From NCBI GenBank assembly GCA_036426205.1, contig CM071573.1:42892643-42956642 (forward strand): 64,000 nucleotides of DNA. Direction: 5' to 3'. This DNA comes from Ascaphus truei (taxonomy: Eukaryota > Chordata > Amphibia > Anura > Ascaphidae). The position numbers were made by a program, and so were the translations under genes. Below are positions 56,584 to 64,000 of this stretch, in pieces. How positions within the stretch are numbered: position 1 is the stretch's first letter; every line of letters begins with the position of its first letter. The notes under the pieces were generated by a model, which ran no database searches, was not told the DNA's origin, and saw nothing but the letters and a program-made list of their open reading frames with translations.

Positions 56584-58260
56584 TTAGTGCATCAAACGTG
56601 TTACAGGAGAGTGTGTATTTAGAAGGAAGAATGGTCTCCAAATGATCTTCGGTCTTATCGTCAACCAGAAACTGTCGTGAAAGAGCATCAGCTTTAACAT
56701 TTTTGGAACCCGGTAAAAAGTAAATAATAAAATTGAAGCAAGAAAAAAAAAGCGACCAGCGGGCTTGTTGAGCACCTAGGCGACGAGCGCCTTCGATGTA
56801 GAGTAGATTCTTGTGATCCGTCAAGATGGTGATAGAATTCTCCGCACCTTCTAAAAGATGCCTCCATTCTTCAAGGGCCAGCTTGATGGCCAGGAGTTCC
56901 CGGTTACCTACATCATAATTTTGCTCAGCGGAGGAAATTATTTTTTAAAAAAAAGCACATGTATGGAGTCTGGCCTGAGGTGATCTTCTTTGTGAAAGAA
57001 TGGCTCCAGCCCCGACATCGGATGCATCTACCTCTAAGGTGAATGGTAGTTTGGGATCCGAATGTTTGTGAATAGGAGCTGACATGAAGGCTCTTTTCAG
57101 GTGGTCGAAAGCTTGAATGGCGGCCGTTGGCCAAGAAGCGGGATCCGTACCTTTCTTGGTCAAGGCTGTGATGGGGGCTACCGTAGAGGACAAATTCTGA
57201 ATAAACCTGCGGTAATAATTAGAGAAGCCCAAAAAGCGTTCTACCGCCTTAAGAGTAGTAGGACGAGGCCAGTCCAGGACTGCCTTCCCTTTAGCTGGAT
57301 CCATGGTGAAACCGGACAGAAATGATATATCCCAAAAATGTCATGGATGTTTGATGGAACTGGGATTTCTCTAGTTTGGTGAAGATAAATTTTTCACGGA
57401 AGTGTAATAGTACCTGTTTGACATGACCGATATGTTCCTGAACGGATTTGGAGAAAATCAATATGTCGTCCAAGTAGACAATAAGAAACTGTTTGAAGAG
57501 ATCCCTGAAGATTTCGTTGTCGAAGTCTTGAAAGACGGCAGGGGCATTGCAGAGACCAAAGGGCATGACGAGGTACTCATAATGGCCGTCTCGTGTGTTG
57601 AAGGCTGTTTACCATTCGTCGCCCTGGCAAATTCTCACCAAATTGTAGGAACCACATAAGTCCAACTTGGTAAAGATGGTAGCCCCTTGAAGGCGGTCAA
57701 AAAGTTATGAGATTAAAGGTAATGGGTAACGATTCTTAACTGTGATCTTGTTAAGACCTCTATAATTGATGCAGGGGCGAAGGGATCCGTCCATTCACAA
57801 AAAAGAATCCTGCTCTGGCTGGAGAAGAAGATTTCTGAATGAATCCCCTCTTAAGATTTTCTTGAATGTAGTCGCTCATAGCTTTTGTTTCTGGAAGAGA
57901 GAGAGGATAAGACCTTGCCCTATGAAGAACAGAACCGTGTAAAAGGTCTATGGGACAATCGAAGGGGCGATGCGGTGGTAGGATCTCTGACCGTGCCTTG
58001 TCGAATTCATCACGGAATTCGGTATATACCTCGGGTAGGGAACTCGTCTCATCTCCAGGAGCAGCCAATCCACATATCCTTTGGACGGGCACCGACCACT
58101 TTTCTGCACAAGGAGTGCTCCACAGAACAGGTTCTTTATCGGTCCAATCAATTCGGGGATAGTGATGTTGAAGCCAGGGGAAGCAAAGGATCACTTCGAC
58201 AGATGGGGTGTTAATCACGTCCAGATGGATCTCCTCCATATGATTGTCACCTGTCTGCAA
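56584..58260 (-). pseudogene. Ty3/gypsy pol: reverse transcriptase and RNase H
   Basis: Reading leftward on the minus strand: YPLSLPETKAMSDYIQENL and GFIQKSSSPARAGFFF (RT N-terminal region, about 57,800-57,900), then FTKLDL with the first catalytic Asp (about 57,670). Next are [15 protein letters not shown] and YLDD, the catalytic Asp pair (57,476-57,465). RNase H follows: LEVDASDVGAGAILSQ (about 57,030) and TDHKNL...QQARWSLFF (56,824 onward) with KADALSR. Defects include an in-frame TAA near 57,610, where related elements have Lys after GDEW, and several frameshifts. The domain order RT, RNase H, integrase is that of Ty3/gypsy rather than Copia. Confidence 0.92.
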
Positions 58261-58330
58261 GTGGAACAGAATAGTCTAAGGAAATGAAGGCTTGTTTAAG
58301 TGGAAAACCATAGATAGATTCTAAGACTAC

Positions 58331-58561
58331 TTAACACTTGCCGACGAGAGGGATGTTGTTCCTCTCAGCGAAGCCTTTATCAATAAAGTTGCCTCCTGAG
58401 TCCACAAATGCCAGGGCGGTGGTATGAAAACTCTCACCGGACAGTGATACCGGAATTAGTATCCTAGTTGACTTCTTAGTGATAGGGGAGGTGGAGAGTG
58501 TTCCCAATGTGATTCCCCTGGACCTCATTGGGAGTTGGCTTTTCCCGACTTGTGGGGACAA
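58331..58561 (-). pseudogene. Ty3/gypsy aspartic protease
   Basis: A minus-strand frame of 76 codons. The motif ALAFVDSGGNFIDKGFAE has the DSG active site of retroviral-type aspartic proteases at about residue 54 (around 58,400). It lies between the gag zinc knuckle and RT, as expected for a gag-pol polyprotein. The frame ends at a stop shortly after ERNNIPLVG, before RT, so the polyprotein is broken here. Confidence 0.85.
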
Positions 58562-59497
58562 TGGAGTGTCTGGTGTCCGGGATTACCACAATACAAGCTG
58601 AGGTCGGCGCTGCGTCGACGAGTGGAAGATAATTTGTTACCACCTAGTTGCATGGGTTCAGAAGAATCGTAATGAGAAGATTCTGACGTACTGAAGTGGA
58701 GAGAAGATGGTTTGATAGTGAGTTGGCGATGACGGGATCGTTAGGACCTCCTTTCTTGCAACCTTTGGTCTACGTGGATATAGATGGCGAAAAGTTCCTC
58801 AAGGTCGGCTGGACGCTCGTGCCGTGAGTTCATCCTTTAGTGTCTCAGAGAGACCCTGCCAGAATGCAGATCACAGTTCATCCTTTAGTGTCTCAGAGAG
58901 ACCCTGCCAGAATGCAGATGACAACGCCTCGTTATTCCAACCAGTCACCGCAGCGATGGTCCGAAACTCTAGAGTGTATCTGACGACTGGACGGTTTCCC
59001 TGGGAAATGTGAAAAAGAGAGGAAGCAGCAGTTACCTTGCGACCAGGTGTGTCAAAGAGGGTTCCCTGGCAAATTGTCCGATGTCTTGAGTTAGGTCCGA
59101 TCTTTGTTCCCAGATGGGGGAAGCCCAGGCCAGAGCGTCGTCAGTGAGTAGCGAAATAATATACGTCACCTTGGATTTTGAGAAGGAAAACGAGAGGGCA
59201 TAATTTCTAACTGGATGAAGCACTGGTTCAAGAACCCTCGACATTCATGCGGATCTCCAGCATAGCAGTTGGATGTCAGGGTTCAAATGTCGTAGTCAAT
59301 TGCATAAGGGTTGACGTAGTAGCGGAAGGACCCGAAGGAACAAGACAAGGAGGAAGAGCTAGTGCCTGGACAGTGAAGGACAAGAAATTTTGCTGTAAAA
59401 GGTCCATGCGTCGGTTGTTCTGTTCTAGGTATTTTTCTATCTTGGAGAACATATTGGCGTGCGTGCTCAAGACTCGCCCCACCTCGGCGGGGTCCAT
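58562..59497 (-). pseudogene. Ty3/gypsy gag, frameshifted
   Basis: The start ATG at 59,497 (MDPAEVGRVLSTHANMF) lies about 20 bp after the LTR end and fits chromovirus gag. A coiled-coil-like N-terminus (KIEKYLEQNNRRMDLLQQNF) follows. The gag core is in another frame (ISLLTDDALAWASPIWEQ, 59,244 down), then a third (VRYTLEFRTIAAVTGWNNEA, about 58,980). A zinc knuckle near 58,600 reads SLYCGNPGHQTLHCP: the C-G-PGH-C spacing is right but the first Cys position is Ser. A 48-bp duplication at 58,828-58,923 places a TGA between its copies. Non-functional. Confidence 0.88.
58828..58923. repeat. 48-bp tandem duplication inside gag
   Basis: Two adjacent copies start at 58,828 and 58,876, both beginning GTTCATCCTTTAGTGTCTCA. 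They differ at one base near the end (GATCACA versus GATGACA). It spans 16 codons and keeps frame, but the junction reads as a TGA on the coding strand. Confidence 0.97.
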
Positions 59498-59504
59498 GTT
59501 TTAG

Positions 59505-59515
59505 GGCTGAGCATA
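59505..59515 (-). promoter_or_regulatory. Gypsy primer binding site, self-priming type
   Basis: On the minus strand TATGCTCAGCC lies between the LTR end and the gag ATG. It does not resemble a tRNA 3' end. Its exact 11-nt complement GGCTGAGCATA occurs inside the 5' LTR at 59,933-59,923 (minus strand), just downstream of a TATA-like box. Tf1/sushi-type chromoviruses use the 5' end of their own transcript as primer through an 11-nt match of this kind. Assignment is by that complementarity. Confidence 0.7.
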
Positions 59516-59516
59516 C

Positions 59517-60245
59517 CGTCACGGAGTGCTAACTACAAACAAGGTGGGACCGCAGGGCCGAGGTGGGGATTAGATAAACACCAAACACAGCCGCGTGGGC
59601 ACGTCTGGAGTTTAGATTGGTCGAGGTAACCAGGTCGGGGTTAGAGAGGTACAGATAGTCGAGATACTTTCGGGATCTGGATTGGAGAGGTACGAATCGT
59701 TGCCTGTACTATTAGCCGAGGTCAGGGTTGGAGAGATGAGAAAAGTTGTGGTATGTATGCCGAGGTCAGGGTTGGAGAGATGCGGATAGTCGATGGTAGC
59801 CTGGGTCAGGAGTACAGAAAAGCGGAGTCCGAGGGATAGCCGGGTCAGGAACAGATCAAGTAAGAGGAGCGCAAGGCAGCAGGAACAAGGAGAGCGGTGA
59901 ACACTTTGAAATGATAAAGGGTTATGCTCAGCCGATGAGCCAGCTGAGCATATAACAGGGAGGGGAGCCAATGAGTGAGGAGCAGAGGCGTGCCGTCAGC
60001 GCGGGCTGTGATTGGTTGCAGTCACGCAGGAGACAGGTGGAGCGGTATAGCAGCTGCAAGTTGTCGGGGAGCAGGCACTTGTGGAGCGCGCGTTACGTGC
60101 ATGCGCGGCGCGCTGACAACACCTCCACACAGGCGGCTGCCGGAGGATGGATCCAGTAGTGCACTGCAGAGAGAGGGAGCAGTGGAGCACCCGATAGCAG
60201 AGGGAGGCGGCGCACCGAGGGTGGTAAGTCTCAAGGATCCTCACA
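59517..60245 (-). mobile_element. Ty3/gypsy 5' LTR
   Basis: On the minus strand it starts TGTGAGGATCCTTGAGACTT at 60,245 and ends about CACTCCGTGACG just before the primer site, roughly 730 bp. It contains CCAAT (AACCAATCACAG, ATTGGCTCCCC), a TATA-like TGTTATATGC and a run of degenerate repeats (CTCTCCAACCCTGACCTCGG, several copies at 59,640-59,790). No 5-bp target duplication could be confirmed because the 3' LTR is truncated. Confidence 0.8.
59923..59957 (-). promoter_or_regulatory. LTR core promoter and putative transcript start
   Basis: Minus-strand TTATAT (about 59,956-59,951) lies some 20-25 nt upstream of CGGCTGAGCATAACC. The latter would be the first bases of R, and it carries the 11 nt complementary to the primer site. 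Spacing fits a TATA promoter. The start site is inferred. Confidence 0.55.
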
Positions 60246-60265
60246 AATAGTCGGCAAAGTCCTGA

Positions 60266-60307
<42 letters not shown>
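60266..60307. repeat. (TA)n microsatellite
   Basis: An uninterrupted TA run just right of the gypsy 5' LTR. Confidence 0.97.
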
Positions 60308-60310
<3 letters not shown>

Positions 60311-60429
60311 CACAGTGGTTGACAAATCACCAAAAAATCTACTCGCCACACAAAAAAATCTACTCGCCACCTAGTACCAAACGTGTGCTGCTTGGGCCAA
60401 TATTTACTCGCCCGGGGGTTAAATCCACT
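60308..60429. repeat. Unclassified interspersed repeat fragment
   Basis: CAGTGGTTGACAAATCACC is followed by two copies of AAATCTACTCGCCAC and two CACTCGCCCGGGG-like words. The CAGTG start hints at a hAT end, but no opposite terminus was found. Confidence 0.35.
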
Positions 60430-60983
60430 CGCCCGGGGCGAGCAAATGTATAACGGTAAAAGAAGGAGGAGCGGTCAGATACTTTGCTGAACCTTGGGAC
60501 CATGAACAGTCTTTTGGAGTCTGATCTCAGATAAGTGCTGCATGTGGTAGGGGTGAGGAGCTTGTTCAGGTAGATGGGTAGCTTGCCCAGAAAGTATTTG
60601 AAGGCAAGACAGGAGAGATGAACTTTGCGCCTAGACTCCAGTGATGACCAATCTAGTTATTTGAGCATTTTGCAGTGGTGTGTATTGTAGTTGCATTGGA
60701 GAACAAAACGGCATATGGAATTGTACAGGGTATCAAGTTTGCCAAGGTTGGTTTGAGTTGCCGAGCCGTATAGTATGTCCCCAGTGTCGATAATTGGCAT
60801 TAGCATCTGCTGTGCGATACGCTTTCTGACCAGCAGACTTAGGGAGGATTTGTTCATGTAAAGTCCACCTAGTTTGGCATAGGTTTTGGGTGTCAGGGTA
60901 TCAATGTGCACTGATAGATCATCAGCGTCCCAGAGTCTTAGTAAAGTCCAAGGTATGGATAGGTGTGGTGTGATAGCTGTCAC
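60430..60983 (-). pseudogene. LINE reverse transcriptase C-terminal fragment
   Basis: Minus-strand translation shows LSVHIDTLTPKTYAKLGGLY, VRKRIAQQMLMPIIDTGDIL and a YGSATQTNLGKLDTLYNSIC stretch. RFVLQCNYNTHHCKMLK, a stop at about 60,657, and then continued similarity (LDWSSLESRRKVHLSCLAFK, LGKLPIYLNKLL) follow. This is the thumb and C-terminal region of L2/CR1/Rex-type LINE RTs. The catalytic YADD is upstream and missing; the sequence is cut by the palindrome at 60,914-61,171. Confidence 0.8.
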
Positions 60984-61171
60984 TAGCTCACACTAGCATT
61001 CCCTACACGTTTCTTCACACTTGGGTGATTTCACGATGAAGTGAAATCACCCAAGTGGGAAGAAACGCGTAGGGAATGCTAGTGTGAGCTAGTGACAGCT
61101 ATCACACCACACCTATCCATACCTTGGACTTTACTAAGACCCTGGGACGCTGCCGTGCGCTGACGATCTAT
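60914..61171. repeat. Large palindrome with hammerhead-like centre
   Basis: Arms of roughly 115 bp meet at a 6-nt loop GATGAA (61,035-61,040): TTGGGTGATTTCAC on the left, GTGAAATCACCCAA on the right. The right arm continues GAAACGCGTAGGGAATGC, resembling the GAAACGCGT box of the other hammerhead-like units. The outer ends also mirror each other (ATAGATCATCAGCGTCCCAG left; CTGGGACGCTG...ACGATCTAT right, with a 12-nt insertion), and that outer part of the left arm is LINE coding sequence. Confidence 0.9.
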
Positions 61172-61505
61172 CCCCTAAGGTCCTACCATAATTTTCCTCC
61201 CATCCGGAACCACTGTTTGGTTCAGTCTGTTTCCGGGCGATATCGGGAGAAGTTGTGCATTCTCTGGAGCTCCTGCTGGACGGTGGCTCAAAGGTGCCAA
61301 GACTACACGTGGGAGCAAGGCGTGTGAGCAGAGCGGTGATGTCCAGCGTCTGGTGAATGAGTATTACTCATTACATGCTTGATTTACTATTTTTGTTTGT
61401 GAGTTTAAATTTGTTAGACTTCTACTGGGAACATTAAATTGTGTATTTTTTCATATTACACTAGGATCGGGCGCTTTCTTTCTTCCCGTTTTTGTAGAAC
61501 TACTG
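61172..61505 (+). mobile_element. Body and tail of a hammerhead-like element
   Basis: Follows the right palindrome arm. About 270 bp of GC-richer text leads into GGATCGGGCGCTTTCTTTCT and TCCCGTTTTTGTAG, a pyrimidine-rich tail like that of the element at 2,780-3,240. No coding capacity. Confidence 0.45.
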
Positions 61506-61766
61506 GGAGGTAGTTGGTTCCATATAGAAAGCTGCCAGTATCCTGAATAGTGGGCCATCATTACATTTCATGTGTATTTTAACTGGACTATTTATACATG
61601 GTTTTTTTGGACTCTATTTTTATATTTTTTATTTAAGATCCCTGTAATGTCATCATAATTTTTATTAATTTTCAATTTTATTTTATTTCTATATAGATCA
61701 TTCAAGTCACTAGTCTCACATTGTTTATATTATTTAGTAATTGTATTTTATTTATTATTTTTTAAT

Positions 61767-61922
61767 GTTGATTTGAACCCCCCTATATGGGTCACTGTAG
61801 TAATATATACAAAAATGATGATCTAGCTATGCAAATTCACCCATTGTGGCATAGCTATCGGTGCATTTTGTGGTGTGTCAGTATTACGTACAGTGACCCA
61901 TATAGGGGGGTTCAAATCAACA
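61767..61922. mobile_element. Short foldback element, 34-bp inverted ends
   Basis: Left TGTTGATTTGAACCCCCCTA continuing to CACTGTA (61,767-61,800) and right TACAGTG... ending GGGTTCAAATCAACA (61,889-61,922) are reverse complements with no visible mismatch. A second inner foldback has TAGCTATGC...GCATAGCTA. No coding capacity; class unknown. Confidence 0.75.
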
Positions 61923-61979
61923 CATTATATTACACCACTGCAGTTGAGATAGATACCTAGGGGCGCAGTCTTTTTGTTT

Positions 61980-61986
61980 GTATATA

Positions 61987-62017
<31 letters not shown>

Positions 62018-62018
62018 T
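61980..62018. repeat. (TA)n(CA)n microsatellite
   Basis: Short TATA/CATA and CA repeats. Confidence 0.95.
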
Positions 62019-63148
62019 TTATCAAATGTTTTGCCAGGATTGCAACACGACTCGTTTTCAAGTATGTCCTTGGCACAGGGTTATACATTCGATTTACATG
62101 GACAGTTATTATAGGCATCTCTAGGTTGATGCTAAATACAGATTTCAAAATCAAGTTTAAATATACAACAATCCTTGAAAACTCAAATATGTAGACAAAT
62201 GCAAACAATGACATAACCTTTTCCGTCCATTTGAGAAAATGTGCTATCAAGTTTGTACGCTACTTCTATTTCATGTATTGCGATCTTCTGTCCTGTTTGC
62301 AATGTACGACAAACATGTTATTGCCTGAGAAACAAACAACCATAATGAGAATACATGCACACGTGACAATAGAGGACAATATAACACATATGGGGCCTGT
62401 GGAAATGTGTGGTTGCCGAAGATGTTACAAGCCAATGCGCGTAAAATAAATTACAAACTGTTCTGACCATTTTCCAATATTTAGTTCAAGGTCCATAAAT
62501 CTTTTTCTGCCAAAAGGTGGTGAACTGAAATATCTGATAACATACTGCATCTCGGGAACATTCAATACCGAACGACAGTACTGCTTTATGAGATAAGCAA
62601 ACATACGGTTTTAAATATGGTCTACATTTTTTCTTCAGCAGAGTGACCGTTTATTGGCTCGCTGTTATTTGGTTTTGTTTCTGTAATGCATTCGCACAAT
62701 GAAAAGTTACAAAGAGCTATTTAAAAAACACACAAAAATGGATGAAAGGGAGTAACACAAAAGCACTAAAAAGTCATGTATTGTGTTTTTGAACCAGTTT
62801 GCAAATTAGCAATTAGGAACTGACTTCCCTTCAATTCAATAGCAGGAACCATCGATCTAAGAAGTTAATACTGGCTGAGGTCAATATAAGATCTCAAGGG
62901 TCAGCTAATCCAAATACTGTCTTCCACTTGCTCCTTTTACAGAAATGATTACTTACATAGAGCACAATCATTTGTGTGTGTTCAGTGGTGATGCATTTTG
63001 AGAAGGGACAGGTGTGCACATTTCTAATGGCCTTTAACTCGGAAATGCTGGAGAGGCTTGTAGGGCAAGGCTAGTCATTCCCTGTCTGCTTCTGTTAACA
63101 CTTCACTGCTAAAAGAAAGATGGTAGGCATAATGTAAACCATATAGAG
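62019..63148. other. Non-coding, nothing recognised
   Basis: AT-rich unique sequence with no supported reading frame or repeat signature. Confidence 0.45.
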
Positions 63149-63318
63149 CAGGGGTGGGCAGCTCCAGTCCTTAAGGGCCACCAACAGGCCAGGTTTTCCA
63201 GATACCCCTGCTTCAGCACAGGTAGTGCAGTCGAAGACTAAGCCACCTGTGCTGAAGCAGGGACAGCCTTAAAACCTGACCTGTTGGTGGCCGTTGAGGA
63301 CTAGAGTTGCTGACCACT
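63149..63318. mobile_element. hAT-type palindromic MITE
   Basis: Starts CAGGGGTGGGCAGCTCCAGT and ends GAGTTGCTGACCACTG. The interior folds through GGGCCACCAACAGGCCAGG with CCTGACCTGTTGGTGGCC, and through GCTTCAGCACAGGT with ACCTGTGCTGAAGC. Best-preserved copy of the family also at 19,795, 46,925 and 53,143. A clear 8-bp duplication was not found. Confidence 0.8.
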
Positions 63319-64000
63319 GACGTAGACATCTTTTTACGCCAGTCCTAGTGTCAATATAAAGACATTTTAAACCACTGATAACTGGCAAATTTCAATCACA
63401 ATAATAAAACTTTGTCTACTGTGCTTCCATGTATTATCTCTTTGCATAATGTCAGTCCTTCGCTACTACATAAGTAACCACTTAAGTAACTGGCAATATG
63501 GAGAATCAATACATTAATAAAGGAATGCCCCTCATTCGACAAACTCTAGGTAAGTGGAAACGCAAGTACTGGAGGAAGAGGATACAAAGACGATTTTGCA
63601 ACCTGATCTAGAATGCAACTGCTTAATCTGCTACTACTGTATTAATGCAGTAATTTGTAGAAAGAGCAGTATGAAGAATCTATTGCAACAATCGATGGTG
63701 ATATACTGTACTCAGCCTACCAATGGATGCCGCCAATGCTGGGAAGTTAAAGAGAGTCCAGGGATATTTTGTATTGAATAGTTCTTGAGTTATGGCAGTT
63801 AAGACTGTGATAATGTGCATTATATTAATTATACCTAATAAAATGAAAACCACTGTACAAATCAATAACCCTAATGTGTGGCTCCTGTACTATAACCCGG
63901 AATCATGGTCTTGTTCTGTATCTGAAACACAACGAGTGTGTAAAGTGAGATCGCAAACACTTCAGTAATCTTTGCAGCTTATTTTCGTATTAACCACCCC
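63319..64000. other. Non-coding, nothing recognised
   Basis: No gene or repeat signature was recognised to the end of the window. Confidence 0.45.

Overview
This window looks like non-coding, repeat-dense DNA from a large vertebrate genome, most probably an amphibian and likely a frog. That placement rests on the repeats: L2/CR1-type LINE remnants with a 3' tail ending GCGCTATATAA, CORE/MIR-like SINE pieces, hAT, Harbinger-type and Tc1/mariner elements, a Ty3/gypsy chromovirus, and short hammerhead-like (Penelope/retrozyme-type) elements. I found no intact host protein-coding gene, rRNA or tRNA. All convincing protein similarity belongs to decayed transposable elements.

Layout. 1-4,306: an L2-like LINE remnant with nested DNA transposons (one hAT element has a perfect 8-bp target duplication), a hammerhead-like element, and an 82-bp-arm palindrome ending in a CT/TA/CA microsatellite. 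4,307-52,652: a compound duplication, A (4,307-13,918), B (13,950-28,145), A' (28,219-38,189, direct), B' (38,389-52,652, inverted). Every internal junction is a CA/TG microsatellite. The copies differ by many one-base indels plus a few larger copy-specific blocks, so a false duplication or a mis-joined haplotype is as likely as a real rearrangement. Repeats inside B and B' correspond pairwise in opposite orientation. B' is the cleaner copy for several of them.

52,653-64,000: a Tc1 transposase 3' fragment just outside the duplication, a purine-only microsatellite, a broken Ty3/gypsy chromovirus on the minus strand (55,090-60,245), a LINE reverse transcriptase C-terminus, a second large palindrome with a hammerhead-like centre, and small foldback elements.

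The gypsy element is the only coding system. On the minus strand it runs 5' LTR, self-priming-type primer site, gag, protease, reverse transcriptase, RNase H, integrase, chromodomain, polypurine tract and truncated 3' LTR. Frameshifts, stops and a 48-bp gag duplication make it inactive. A CpG-rich block (14,900-15,590, mirrored at 51,060-51,720) beside a 32-bp minisatellite is the best candidate for a host promoter. All similarity calls are from reading motifs by eye; no alignments or identities were computed.
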